The translations under genes and the position numbers were made by a program. Of a stretch of DNA of 64,000 bases, positions 7,380 to 16,289 are shown one piece after another. The DNA is taken from contig CAVPEV010000043.1 in assembly GCA_963703555.1 (NCBI GenBank), positions 149,786 to 213,785 on the forward strand, read 5' to 3'. The notes below the pieces were generated by a model, which saw only the letters and a program-made list of their open reading frames with translations, ran no database searches and was not told the DNA's origin. Origin of the DNA: CAVPEV01 sp963703555. Its GTDB lineage: Bacteria > Actinomycetota > Actinomycetes > Actinomycetales > Cellulomonadaceae. Position 1 is the first letter of the stretch. Each line of letters begins with the position of its first letter.

Positions 7380-8621
7380 CTGCTCGGCGACGCGGAAGCC
7401 GCACCCGCGGAGCCGGGCCAGCACGTCGGCGCAGTGCTCCGGTCCCTTCGTCTCGACCTCGACGTCCGCCTCCACCTCGCCGAACTCCAGGTCGGGGCCG
7501 GTGCGCGCGTGGGACACCGTGACCACGTTCGTGCCGGCCCGGGCCAACTCGGTGAGCAGGGACGCCAGGGCACCCGGGCGGTCCGCGATCCGGACCCGCA
7601 GCCGCAGGTAGCGGCCGGCGGCGACCAGGCCGTGTTGCACGACCCGCAGCAGCACGAGGGGATCGATGTTGCCCCCGGACAGCACCGCGACCACCGGCCC
7701 GGCGAACTCGCCCGGCGAGGCCATCAGGGCGGCCACCCCGGCGACCCCCGACGGCTCCACGATGAGCTTGGCCCGTTCCGCCACCAGGAGCAGGGCTCGC
7801 GACAGGTCCTCCTCGCTGACCGTGCGCACCGGCGTGCCGTGCGCGGCGAGCACGGCGAACGGCACGGCGCCCGGCGTGCCGACCGCGATCCCGTCCGCCA
7901 TCGTGCGCAGCTCGGGCGCCGGCACGGGATGGCCCACCCGCAACGACTCGGGGTAGGCGGCGGCGTGCGCCGCCTGCACCCCGACGACCCGCACCTGCGG
8001 CGCCAGATCGGCGAGCGCCGCGACGACGCCGGCCGCCAGCCCGCCGCCGCCGACCGGGACGAGGACGGTCGCCACGTCCGGCACCTGCTCCAGGATCTCC
8101 AGCGCGACCGTCCCCTGGCCCGCCACCACGTCGGGGTGGTCGAACGGGTGGATGAGCACGGCGCCGGTGCGCTCGGCCTCGGCCGAGGCCGCGACGAGCG
8201 CCTCGTCGACGGTGCTGCCCGCCATCCGGACCTGCGCTCCGTAGTCCCGCGTCGCCGCGACCTTCGGCAGGGCGGCGTCGACCGGCATGTACACGGTGGC
8301 TCGGATGCCGAGGATCTGCGCGGCCAGGGCGACGCCCTGCGCGTGGTTGCCGGCGCTCGCCGCCACCACGCCGCGCGCGCGCTCGGCGGGGCTCAGCCGG
8401 GCCATCCGCACGTAGGCCCCGCGGATCTTGAATGACCCCGCCCGTTGCAGGTTCTCGCACTTGAGCAGGACATCCGTGCCCGCGATGCGACTCAGTGCCC
8501 GCGACGGCTCGACCGGCGTGCGGGTCGCCACGCCGCGGAGCAGCTGCGCCGCCTCGACGACGTCCCGACCGCGGACGGCTGCGGCCGGTGCGGGCCCCGG
8601 CCCTGCCTCTGACGCCCGCAC
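7377..8621 (-). CDS. ilvA: Threonine ammonia-lyase (threonine deaminase) with ACT domain
   Basis: The 414-residue PLP enzyme converts threonine to 2-oxobutanoate, the first step toward isoleucine. The PLP lysine lies in GSFKIRGA (about residue 65), the phosphate-binding glycine loop is VGGGGLAAG, and SAGNHAQG is the typical fold-type II motif. The last 80 residues form one ACT domain beginning RLRVRIADRPGAL, as in the shorter IlvA class that has one regulatory domain rather than two. GTG 8621 was chosen as the first start beyond the conserved region; there is no strong ribosome binding site. Confidence 0.92.
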   Translation of the reverse strand: MRASEAGPGPAPAAAVRGRDVVEAAQLLRGVATRTPVEPSRALSRIAGTDVLLKCENLQRAGSFKIRGAYVRMARLSPAERARGVVAASAGNHAQGVALAAQILGIRATVYMPVDAALPKVAATRDYGAQVRMAGSTVDEALVAASAEAERTGAVLIHPFDHPDVVAGQGTVALEILEQVPDVATVLVPVGGGGLAAGVVAALADLAPQVRVVGVQAAHAAAYPESLRVGHPVPAPELRTMADGIAVGTPGAVPFAVLAAHGTPVRTVSEEDLSRALLLVAERAKLIVEPSGVAGVAALMASPGEFAGPVVAVLSGGNIDPLVLLRVVQHGLVAAGRYLRLRVRIADRPGALASLLTELARAGTNVVTVSHARTGPDLEFGEVEADVEVETKGPEHCADVLARLRGCGFRVAEQ

Positions 8622-8673
8622 GCGGACAGGATAGCCGGGGGTGACGGCGACCCGGCACCACGCAGCGTCCCGG

Positions 8674-9855
8674 TCAGCGGCCTGAGACCGGCGCAGTCGC
8701 CGCCGCCTCGCCGTCCCCGTCCAGGTGGTCGTCGGCGCCCAGGCCCGGGAACTTGTCATGCCCGTGCAGGTAGAGCAGCACCGTGTTGAGCACGGCCGCC
8801 AGCGGCACAGCGAACAGTGCGCCGACGATGCCCGCCGCGTAGGACCCGCCCGCGACGACGAGCAGCACCGCCACCGGGTGCAGCGAGACGGCGTGCCCCA
8901 TGAGGAAGGGCTGCAGCACGTGCCCCTCGATCTGCTGCACCGCGAGGACGACGGCGAGCATGATCGCGGCCGCGGCGAGCCCCTGGGAGACCAGGGCGAC
9001 CAGGACGGCGACCGCGCCGGTGAGCACCGCCCCGACGATCGGCACGAAGGAGCCGAGGAAGACCAGCATTCCCAGCGGCAGGGCCAGCGGAAGGCCGAGC
9101 AGGGCAGCGCCCAGACCGATCCCCACCGCGTCGACGCCGGCGACGAGGATCTGGGTCCGCGTGTAGGCGGCCAACGTCACCAGGCCCCGCCGGCCCGCCT
9201 GGTGGAAGGATTCCCGGGCGGCCACCGGCAGCAGCCGCACCAGCCACCGCCACACCGTGCGGCCGTCGAAGAGGAAGAAGAAGGTGCAGAACAGCGCGAT
9301 GAGGGTGCCGGCCAGGACGTGGCCGATCGTCGTCGTCACGGACAGGGCCCCGGACACCAGGCTGCCCGACCCGCTGCCGGACAGTCCGGAGGTGGCCTGG
9401 CTCAACAGCTCCTGCAACCGGCCGGCCGACAGGTGCACAGGCCCGGTGGCCAGCCACCGGGTCACCTGGTCGATCCCGGCAAGGGCCTGGTTCCACAGGT
9501 CACCGATGCCGCGAGCCACCGACCCACCTGCCACGGTGAGCAGCCCCGCCACCACGGCGACGAGCCCGAGCAGGGCGAGCGCCGAGGCCGCCGCGCGGGG
9601 CAGCCGCAGCCGACGGACGAGCACCTCGACCACGGGCGCGAGCAGCACGGTGAGCAGCAGCGCGATCGCCACGGGCACGACGATGATGCGCAGCACCGTC
9701 ACCAGCCAGGCGACGCCGGCCACGACAGCGGCGATCAGCAGCACGCGCCAGGACCACTCGGCGCCCACGCGGACCGACTCCGGGACCGTGTCGGCCGCGT
9801 GCCGAGACCGGCCCGGGCCGCCGGGCTCCCCGGGACCGGGCTGCGCCTGCGTCAT
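8674..9855 (-). CDS. AI-2E family (PerM/TqsA-like) membrane permease
   Basis: 393 residues with about eight transmembrane helices. An N-terminal pair is followed by a soluble loop rich in Ser/Gly (about residues 140-175), the TLIALFCTFFFLFDGRTVW block and the C-terminal signature GSFVPIVGAVLTGAV with QQIEGHVLQPFLMG. Family members export small molecules (AI-2 in E. coli TqsA) or act as Na+/H+ antiporters; the substrate here cannot be predicted. The ATG follows GGGAGGTCGAC. It appears to be a single-gene unit. Confidence 0.88.
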   Translation of the reverse strand: MTQAQPGPGEPGGPGRSRHAADTVPESVRVGAEWSWRVLLIAAVVAGVAWLVTVLRIIVVPVAIALLLTVLLAPVVEVLVRRLRLPRAAASALALLGLVAVVAGLLTVAGGSVARGIGDLWNQALAGIDQVTRWLATGPVHLSAGRLQELLSQATSGLSGSGSGSLVSGALSVTTTIGHVLAGTLIALFCTFFFLFDGRTVWRWLVRLLPVAARESFHQAGRRGLVTLAAYTRTQILVAGVDAVGIGLGAALLGLPLALPLGMLVFLGSFVPIVGAVLTGAVAVLVALVSQGLAAAAIMLAVVLAVQQIEGHVLQPFLMGHAVSLHPVAVLLVVAGGSYAAGIVGALFAVPLAAVLNTVLLYLHGHDKFPGLGADDHLDGDGEAAATAPVSGR

Positions 9856-9998
9856 GTCGACCTCCCGGGCAGGTCGGTGGGGGGAGCGGTCGTCACGGGC
9901 CCAGGCTAGGGGCTGCCCGGTCCGGGAACAGCCCGGGGATCGGGCCGGTTGGTTCGGACGGAGCCCGGCGGGTGCTGCCGCCGGCCGAGGAGGATCAC

Positions 9999-10691
9999 AT
10001 GAGCTGGTTGTTCGGACCGTCGACCGCGACCCGCATGGTCGAGCCGCAGCAGGCGCTGCCCGGTCGCGCCGACTACGCCTTCGAGGTGCCGGAGCGCCAC
10101 GCCGTGCTCGGCACCCGGCTGCGCGGACCCTGGCCGGCAGGCACGGCGACGATCGGCCTGGCGATGGGCTGCTTCTGGGGAGCCGAGCGCGCGCTGTGGC
10201 AGCTGCCCGGTGTCATCACCACCGCCGCCGGCTACCAGGGCGGGTCCACGCCCTTCCCGACCTACGAGGAGGTGTGCACCGGGCTCACCGGCCACGCGGA
10301 GACGGTCCTCGTGGCCTACGACCCGGCCGTCCTGCCCCATGGCGAGCTGCTGCGGGTCTTCTGGGAGTCGCACGACCCGACCCAGGGCTACCGCCAGGGC
10401 AATGATCGCGGCACCCAGTACCGGTCGGCCGTCTACACCAGCGTGCCCGACCAGGCCGAGGCGGCCGCCGTCATGCGGGCGGCCTACCAGGACCGGCTCA
10501 CGGCTGCCGGCCACGGCCCGGTCACCACCGAGCTGAGGTCCGTCCAGGAGGCCGGACCGTTCTTCTACGCCGAGGAGTACCACCAGCAGTACCTGCACAA
10601 GATCCCCGACGGGTACTGCGGCCTGGCCGGCACCGGCGTGGCGTGCCCGACGGGCCTCGGCGGACTCGAGGCGGCCGACCCGGGGCGCTGA
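9999..10691 (+). CDS. msrA: Peptide-methionine (S)-S-oxide reductase MsrA
   Basis: The 230-residue enzyme reduces S-methionine sulfoxide in proteins using thioredoxin. The catalytic motif GCFWGAE is near residue 57, with the YQGGSTPFPTYEEVC and HDPTQGYRQGNDRGTQYRS blocks; the C-terminal CGLAG and GVACP cysteines are the likely recycling pair. The first 45 residues precede the core, as in the longer MsrA class. ATG 9999 has GAGGAGG 6-7 nt upstream. It converges on the Bax1-like gene with 97 bp between; no obvious hairpin there. Confidence 0.95.
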   Translation: MSWLFGPSTATRMVEPQQALPGRADYAFEVPERHAVLGTRLRGPWPAGTATIGLAMGCFWGAERALWQLPGVITTAAGYQGGSTPFPTYEEVCTGLTGHAETVLVAYDPAVLPHGELLRVFWESHDPTQGYRQGNDRGTQYRSAVYTSVPDQAEAAAVMRAAYQDRLTAAGHGPVTTELRSVQEAGPFFYAEEYHQQYLHKIPDGYCGLAGTGVACPTGLGGLEAADPGR

Positions 10692-10788
10692 GCGACGCAC
10701 GCTCGCCGTCCGGCTGCAGGATGCGGACCCGCAGGTCCTCCGACAGCACGATTGCGCCAGCACGATGGAGCCGGCGACCCCTGTCCCG

Positions 10789-11592
10789 TCAGTTACGGAA
10801 GATGGCCAGGAGCCGCAGCAGCTCCAGGTACAGCCAGATGAGCGTGACCATCAGACCGAACGCCGCGGTCCAGGCGAACCGGGCCGGCGCCCCGCGCTCC
10901 ACCCCGCGCTTGATGGAGTCGAAGTCCACGACGAGGCTGTACGCGGCGAGCCCGACGGCGATCAGCCCGACGACCACACCCAGCGGTCCGGACCGCAGCG
11001 GGCCGAAGTCGCCACCCCCGACGCCGGCGAGCATCAGCACGCCGTTGGCGAGCATGAAGACCAGGTAGCCCAGCATGGCGACGAGCAGCACCCGGGTGGA
11101 CTTGGCGCTGACCCGCACCTTCCCGGACCGGAAGGCGACCAACGACACGGCGAAGACCGCCAACGTCGCCAGCACCGCCTGCCCGACGAGGCCGGCGTAG
11201 GCCGACTCGTAGAAGGCGGAGATGCCGCCGAGGAACACACCCTCGGCGACCGTGTAGGCCACGATCAGCGCCGGGCTCGGCTCCCGCTTGAAGGCGTTGA
11301 CCAGCCCGAGCACCAGCCCGACGATCGCGCCGAGGCCGAACAGTCCGGGTGCGAGCAGCCAGGTCGCCGCCGCGGTCGCGGCCAGCAGCAAGAACAGCCC
11401 GCCGGTCCGGACGATGACGTCGTCGTAGGTCAGCCGTCCGGTCTGGACGGGAGTCGCGGCCGGCGCGGTGTACACCCGCTCGAGCGTGGCGGCGTCGCCA
11501 ACCTGCGCCGCCGCGGTGAACGGCGCCACGGTCGCGGTCCTGCCCCGGCGCTCACCGAACGGGTCCGAACGATCGAAGACGGGGTTGCTCAA
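10789..11592 (-). CDS. Bax1-I/YccA family membrane protein
   Basis: 267 residues: a soluble N terminus of about 65 residues, then seven hydrophobic helices, with the late DFDSIKRGVERG motif (acidic residues tied to pH/Ca2+ sensing in BsYetJ-type proteins) and the final WLYLELLRLLAIFRN helix. It is a member of the Bax inhibitor-1/YccA superfamily of ion-leak or protease-modulating membrane proteins. The start is a TTG at 11592, supported by AGGAGGAG 3-4 nt upstream and by the conserved SNPVF N terminus. Confidence 0.9.
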   Translation of the reverse strand: MSNPVFDRSDPFGERRGRTATVAPFTAAAQVGDAATLERVYTAPAATPVQTGRLTYDDVIVRTGGLFLLLAATAAATWLLAPGLFGLGAIVGLVLGLVNAFKREPSPALIVAYTVAEGVFLGGISAFYESAYAGLVGQAVLATLAVFAVSLVAFRSGKVRVSAKSTRVLLVAMLGYLVFMLANGVLMLAGVGGGDFGPLRSGPLGVVVGLIAVGLAAYSLVVDFDSIKRGVERGAPARFAWTAAFGLMVTLIWLYLELLRLLAIFRN

Positions 11593-11705
11593 CTGCTCCT
11601 CCTGGTCGGGTCGCGCACCGGCCCGGTCGGCCGCGGTGCGTCCACCCTACGCAACGCAGCCGGCCGGGCCGGCGTTCCCGACCTACCGCGGGTCGCGGCC
11701 CGCGG

Positions 11706-12761
11706 TCACCGTGCGATGGCGACCTTGAGGGCGCCGGTCTCGGCCGCGCGGCCGAACACGTCGTAGGCCTCCTCCATCTGGTCCAGGGTGAACCGGTGGG
11801 TGACGAACTTGCCCACCGGCAGCTTGCCCTGGGTCACCAGGCGCAGCAGCATCGCGGTCGTGTTCGTGCTGACCAGGCCCATGGTGAGGGTGATGTTGTG
11901 GATCCACAGGTTCTGCAGCGCCAGCTCCACCGGCTTGCCGTGCACGCCCACGTTGGCGACGTGCCCGCCGGGGCGGACGATCTGGGTGCACATGGTGAAC
12001 GTCGTCGGGATCCCGACGGCCTCGATGGCGACGTCGACCCCCTGTCCGTCGGTCAGCGCCATGATCTGCTCACGCCAGTCGGGCGCACCGGAGTTCACGG
12101 TGTCGGTGGCCCCGAACTCACGGGCCAGCCCCAGCCGGCGCTCGTCCAGGTCGACGGAGATGATCCGCGCCGGCCCGTACAGACCTGCGGTCATCACGGC
12201 AGACAGGCCCACCGGGCCCGCACCGATGATCGCGATGGTGTCGCCGGGCTTCACCTGGCCGGAGATCACGCCGATCTCGAAGCCGGTCGGCAGGATGTCC
12301 GACAGCATGACGCCCTGCTCGTCGCTGACGCCCTCGGGCAGCAGGTACACCGAGTTCTCGGCGTAGGGCACCCGGACGTACTCGGCCTGGGTGCCGTCGA
12401 TGAGGTGGCCGAAGATCCAGCCCATGCCGGCGGCACCCTCCTCGCCCATGCAGTGCGCGTACAGGCCCTGCTTGCAGGCTGCGCACTTCCCGCAGGACTT
12501 GATGCAGGACACGATGACGCGGTCGCCGACGGCCAGCGTGCTCACCGCCGAGCCGATCTCGGTGATCGTGCCGACCGCCTCGTGGCCGAGGACCCGGCCG
12601 GGCGTGACCTCAGGCACGTCCCCCTTGAGGATGTGCAGGTCGGACCCGCAGATCGTCGTGGTGTCCACCTGGACGATCACGTCCGTGGGTGCCACGATCG
12701 TGGGGTCCGGTACCTCTTCCCAGGACTTCTGACCCGGGCCGTGGTAAACGAGTGCCTTCAT
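11706..12761 (-). CDS. Zinc-dependent medium-chain alcohol dehydrogenase
   Basis: The 351-residue NAD(P)-dependent oxidoreductase shows catalytic zinc ligands in TICGSDLHI (about residue 37) and GHEAVG, a structural zinc site CGKCAACKQGLYAHC, and the Rossmann loop IIGAGPVGLSA near residue 175. The substrate is probably a primary or secondary alcohol, but the sequence does not decide. ATG 12761 follows GAGGAGGAGCG. It stands alone. The 241-bp gap to the next gene holds no other frame I would support. Confidence 0.9.
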   Translation of the reverse strand: MKALVYHGPGQKSWEEVPDPTIVAPTDVIVQVDTTTICGSDLHILKGDVPEVTPGRVLGHEAVGTITEIGSAVSTLAVGDRVIVSCIKSCGKCAACKQGLYAHCMGEEGAAGMGWIFGHLIDGTQAEYVRVPYAENSVYLLPEGVSDEQGVMLSDILPTGFEIGVISGQVKPGDTIAIIGAGPVGLSAVMTAGLYGPARIISVDLDERRLGLAREFGATDTVNSGAPDWREQIMALTDGQGVDVAIEAVGIPTTFTMCTQIVRPGGHVANVGVHGKPVELALQNLWIHNITLTMGLVSTNTTAMLLRLVTQGKLPVGKFVTHRFTLDQMEEAYDVFGRAAETGALKVAIAR

Positions 12762-13002
12762 CGCTCCTCCTCGAGCGTCTGCCGGGCCACCAGGTCGGCG
12801 GCGTGCGGCACTCCATGACACGACCGAAGTCCTAGCCCTGTCTAGGGCCTTGGTCCCGACTCGAACCCGTAACCGGACCGCTCACCGTCCGGTCGGCGCG
12901 GACGTCCGACAGGCGGTCGGCAGACGATCGGTGTACGGCCGCAGGCCCTCCGCAATGCCACACTGGACAGCGACCGGACCCCGCCGGACGTCGAGGGAGA
13001 CG

Positions 13003-13920
13003 ATGGACCAGGCATCGCGCGACGAGGCACCGAACACCATCGAGGAGCAGGTCCGGGCGACCCTCGTGAACCGCCCGAGGCACGGCGCGCCGGGTCCGCT
13101 GCCGGCCCGGGTGCTGCGGACCGCACCGCTGTCGGCGTCCATGATCCGGGTGACCCTTGGCGGCGACGGTCTGCGCCCGTTCGTGGCGTCGCCGCACGCC
13201 GACTCCTACATCAAGCTCGTCTTCCGCCCCGGTGGGCTGCCCACCCCCCTGCCGCTGGGTGCCGACGGTCGGGTGGACCTGGCGGCACTCACCGCCGGCC
13301 TGCCGGCCGCGCAGCCGCTCAGCCGGCGTTCGTACACCGTGCGGGCCTTCGACCCGGCACCCGAGCTCACGCTCGACGTGCTGGTCCACGGCCCGCGCGG
13401 GGTTGCCGGACCGTGGGCCCAGCGGGCCGCCCCGGGTGACACGGTCCTCGTGGCCGGTCCCGGCGGCACCTGGTCCCCGGACCCCACGGCGGACCACCAC
13501 CTGCTCCTCGGCGACCTCTCCGCCGTGCCGGCGATCGCCGTGGCACTGGCCCGCCTCCCGCGCGGGGCCGCCGCCACAGCCGTCATCGAGGTGCCCGGCC
13601 CGGAGCACGAGCTCGCGATCGACGTCCCGCCCGGGGTGCAGCTCACCTGGGTGCACGCCGACGGTCGTCCGGCGGGCACGGCTCTCGTCGCCGCCGTGCG
13701 ATCGCTGCCATGGCCCGCCGGCCGCGTCGAGGTCTTCCTGCACGGCGAGGCCGGCGCCGTCAAGGACCTGCGCCACTACGTCCGGCTCGATCGCGGTGTC
13801 CGCCGGGAGCAGCTGTCCGTCTCCGGCTACTGGCGCCTGGGCTTCGACGACGAGGGATGGCGGGCCGGCAAGGCCGCCTGGCGGCGCGCCGTCGAGGAGT
13901 CGGAACAGGGCATCGACTGA
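13003..13920 (+). CDS. Siderophore-interacting protein (NAD(P)H-dependent ferric-siderophore reductase family)
   Basis: 305 residues. An N-terminal FAD-binding domain carries the flavin motif RRSYTVRAFD (about residue 108), and a SIP-type NAD(P)H domain ends in the typical SGYWRLGFDDEGWR...AAW helix. Such flavoproteins release iron from ferric siderophores in the cytosol. No siderophore biosynthesis or uptake genes are adjacent. ATG 13003 has GAGGGAG 3 nt upstream. Confidence 0.9.
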   Translation: MDQASRDEAPNTIEEQVRATLVNRPRHGAPGPLPARVLRTAPLSASMIRVTLGGDGLRPFVASPHADSYIKLVFRPGGLPTPLPLGADGRVDLAALTAGLPAAQPLSRRSYTVRAFDPAPELTLDVLVHGPRGVAGPWAQRAAPGDTVLVAGPGGTWSPDPTADHHLLLGDLSAVPAIAVALARLPRGAAATAVIEVPGPEHELAIDVPPGVQLTWVHADGRPAGTALVAAVRSLPWPAGRVEVFLHGEAGAVKDLRHYVRLDRGVRREQLSVSGYWRLGFDDEGWRAGKAAWRRAVEESEQGID

Positions 13921-13943
13921 CGGGCGCGCCCGGCCGTGCAACG

Positions 13944-14017
13944 TGCCCCCGGCGGGACTCGGACCCGCACTGGACCGGGTTTAAGCCGGCTGCCTCTACC
14001 GGTTGGGCTACGGGGGC
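13944..14017 (-). tRNA. tRNA with UAA anticodon (tRNA-Leu-like, class I shape)
   Basis: The minus strand folds as a cloverleaf: acceptor GCCCCCG/CGGGGGC (7 perfect pairs), anticodon stem GCCGG/CCGGT with loop CTTAAAC giving anticodon UAA, and T stem GCGGG/CCCGC. CCA is not encoded. UAA would read the leucine codon UUA, but the variable region is only 5 nt (CCAGT), not the long arm of normal tRNA-Leu. The T loop is TCCGAGT, so position 55 is C instead of the near-universal U, and the D stem has a C-A mismatch. From memory, other actinobacteria also have a leucine tRNA gene after ppx. Confidence 0.8.
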
Positions 14018-14021
14018 GGGG

Positions 14022-14975
14022 TCAGCGGTCCACCAGGCTCCAGGCGATCCCGTCGAGGATGTCGTGCTCGGAGGTGACCACCGTGCCCAGCTGCCGACCG
14101 GTCACCGCGACGGCGTCCCGCACCCGGGCGACGATGTCGTGCCAGACCAGCGCGCCGGCGCCGATCACGTCCACCCGCCCGGGGTGCATGAAGCCGAGGG
14201 CGGCCCGCCGGGACCGCGGCATCGCCGCCAGGTCGTCGCACGCGGCCAGCACGACGTCCACCGGCAGTACGGTCCCGTCGATGCGGGTCGGGTCGTAGCG
14301 TGGCAGGCCGAGGGCGTGCGCCGTCACCGTGGTGACCGTCCCGGCCACCCCGACGAGGGTGATCGTCTGGCCGAGCGGGACGGCCTGCGCCGCCCGGTCC
14401 AGCGCCGCGGCCACGTCGCCACGAACGGCGGCCACCTGCGTGGCGGTCGGCGGGTCGGAGTGCAGGTACCGCTCGGTCATCCGGACGCACCCGACGTCCA
14501 TCGACCAGGTCGCACGGGGCTGCTCGTCACCCAGCACCAGCTCCGTCGAGCCACCGCCGAGGTCCACGACGAGGAACGGCGCTGCGTAACGAGCGGCCAG
14601 CCCGCGGGTGGCCCCGCGGAACGACAGCACTGCCTCCTCCGCACCGTCGACCACCTCCGGGTCGACGCCGATGGCGTCCCGCACCCCGGCGACGAAGTCG
14701 TCGCGGTTCTGCGCGTCGCGGGAGGCGGACGTCGCCACGAACCGCATCCGCTCCACCCCGTGCTCCGCACAGATCGCCGCGTACCGCCGGGTGGCGTCCA
14801 GGGTGCGCGCCAGCGCCTCCGGCGCGATCCGGCCGGTCCGGTCGACCCCCTGGCCGAGCCGCACGACCTCCATCCGCCGGTCCAGGTCCACCAGGGACGA
14901 CCCGTCCGGGTCCACGTCGGCGACCAACAGCCGGATCGAGTTCGTCCCGCAGTCGATGGCAGCCACTCGCGTCAC
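14022..14975 (-). CDS. ppx: Ppx/GppA family phosphatase
   Basis: 317-residue member of the exopolyphosphatase/guanosine pentaphosphatase family (actin-like ASKHA fold). It shows the phosphate-1 loop AAIDCGTNSIRLL at the N terminus and the DLGGGSTEL motif near residue 140. It lacks the extra C-terminal domain of E. coli GppA, like the short actinobacterial Ppx. GTG 14975 was chosen because GGGAGG lies 9 nt upstream, while the ATG at 14984 directly abuts that site. It follows eno-ftsB-DUF501 in the same direction. Confidence 0.9.
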   Translation of the reverse strand: MTRVAAIDCGTNSIRLLVADVDPDGSSLVDLDRRMEVVRLGQGVDRTGRIAPEALARTLDATRRYAAICAEHGVERMRFVATSASRDAQNRDDFVAGVRDAIGVDPEVVDGAEEAVLSFRGATRGLAARYAAPFLVVDLGGGSTELVLGDEQPRATWSMDVGCVRMTERYLHSDPPTATQVAAVRGDVAAALDRAAQAVPLGQTITLVGVAGTVTTVTAHALGLPRYDPTRIDGTVLPVDVVLAACDDLAAMPRSRRAALGFMHPGRVDVIGAGALVWHDIVARVRDAVAVTGRQLGTVVTSEHDILDGIAWSLVDR

Positions 14976-14994
14976 GGGCAGCATCCTCCCATCG

Positions 14995-15540
14995 TCAGCA
15001 GGAGCAGCGGTCCGCTCGCCAGACGTCGCGCAGCAGCTCCAGCGCCTCGTCGCCCAGCGGGTTGACGCCGGGGCCTGCGGCGAGGGTGTGCGCGACGAGC
15101 ACGTGCAGGCACTTCACCCGGGTGGGCATCCCCCCCGCGGAGATCCCGTCGATCTCGGCCACGGATCCCAGCTCCGCCCGGTCGGCCAGGTAGGCCCGGT
15201 GCGCCCGGGCGTAGCCCGCTGCGAGCCCGGCGTCGGTGGCGAGCCGCGCCGTCATCTCCCGCATCACACCGCGGGCCTCCAGCGTGGACACCGCCGACAC
15301 GGCCGCCGGGCAGGTGAGGTAGTACGTGGTGGGGAACGGCGTGCCGTCGGGCAGCCGGGGTGCCGTGCGCACCACCAGGGGCCGGCCGCACACGCAGCGC
15401 GCCGCGACCGACACCACGCCCCGCGGCGGACGGCCCAGCTGCTCGGTGAGGACCGCCAGGTCGGCGGCAGTGGGCAGGCCCGGCCCACCGGAGCGCCCGA
15501 CCGCGGTGCCGGCGGGCGCGGGGACGCCGTCTTCGGTCAC
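14995..15540 (-). CDS. DUF501 protein
   Basis: 181 residues. It matches the DUF501 family found between ftsB and ppx in most actinobacteria, with conserved VAARCVCGRPLVVRT, FPTTYYLTCP and MPTRVKCLHVLVAH blocks. The paired cysteines and histidines suggest metal binding, but no activity is known. GTG 15540 overlaps the ftsB stop codon as GTGA, indicating coupled translation. Confidence 0.9.
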   Translation of the reverse strand: MTEDGVPAPAGTAVGRSGGPGLPTAADLAVLTEQLGRPPRGVVSVAARCVCGRPLVVRTAPRLPDGTPFPTTYYLTCPAAVSAVSTLEARGVMREMTARLATDAGLAAGYARAHRAYLADRAELGSVAEIDGISAGGMPTRVKCLHVLVAHTLAAGPGVNPLGDEALELLRDVWRADRCSC

Positions 15541-16163
15541 GGTGTCCCGTCCGGCACGGACGATGCCGGGGAGGGCGCCGGTGCACCCCCGGCCTGCTCG
15601 ACCGTGGACCACACCCGCTGGTACCACGGCTCGGCGGTGGGCACCGCCGTCGCGTCCCCCGGCCGGCCCGCACCGGCCGCAGGCGCTGCGCCGGTCACCG
15701 ACTCCGGGTCGGCCACGTGGTAGGCGGTCTCCCCCGGCATGACGAACGACAGCCGTTCCCGAGCCTGCGCCGTCACGTAGCGGTCGTCGGACCAGCGGGC
15801 CAGCTCCGCAGACAGGTCCGCGGTCCGGCCCTGCGCGGCAGTCACCTCCGCGTGCAGCCGCGCCAGCTCCGCCCGCTGGTCCAGGTACGACCGCAGGGTC
15901 GGGAAGACGAGGACGAAGGCGAGCAGCGCCACCACGCCGACCGTCATCACCCGCGCAGAGAACATCCGCGGCACGGTGCTCGTCGGGCCGGTGCGGGCCG
16001 TCCCGCGGGCGGCGTTCCCGCTGCGCCGCGCGGGCCTCGTGCCGGCACGGCGCTGCCCGGCGCCGGGCATCGTCGCACTGCGGGCCGACGCGGGCCGAGC
16101 ACCTGCCGCCCGCGGCCGCGGCGCAGCCGCGGGGTCGCGCACGGGTGAGGGGCGTCGAGGCAC
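15537..16163 (-). CDS. ftsB: Septum formation initiator FtsB/DivIC
   Basis: 208 residues: a long basic, proline/alanine-rich cytoplasmic N terminus, one transmembrane helix (VMTVGVVALLAFVLVFPTL), a coiled coil (RAELARLHAEVTAAQGRTAD) and the DDRYVTAQARERLSFVMPGE motif typical of actinobacterial FtsB. It acts in the divisome with FtsL/FtsQ. The Ala/Pro-rich C-terminal tail is variable. GTG 16163 is preceded by GGGGGAC; an internal ATG is also possible because the N terminus is low-complexity. Confidence 0.88.
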   Translation of the reverse strand: MPRRPSPVRDPAAAPRPRAAGARPASARSATMPGAGQRRAGTRPARRSGNAARGTARTGPTSTVPRMFSARVMTVGVVALLAFVLVFPTLRSYLDQRAELARLHAEVTAAQGRTADLSAELARWSDDRYVTAQARERLSFVMPGETAYHVADPESVTGAAPAAGAGRPGDATAVPTAEPWYQRVWSTVEQAGGAPAPSPASSVPDGTP

Positions 16164-16289
16164 GCAGCGATTGTCCCCCGCACGCGCGGGCCCCGAGCGC
16201 ACCGCCACACCGTCGACGTGTCCCCACGCACAGCGCGGCAGGCCGCCCCCCGCAGGGGACGACCTGCCTGCGACGGACGAGCGAGCCGG

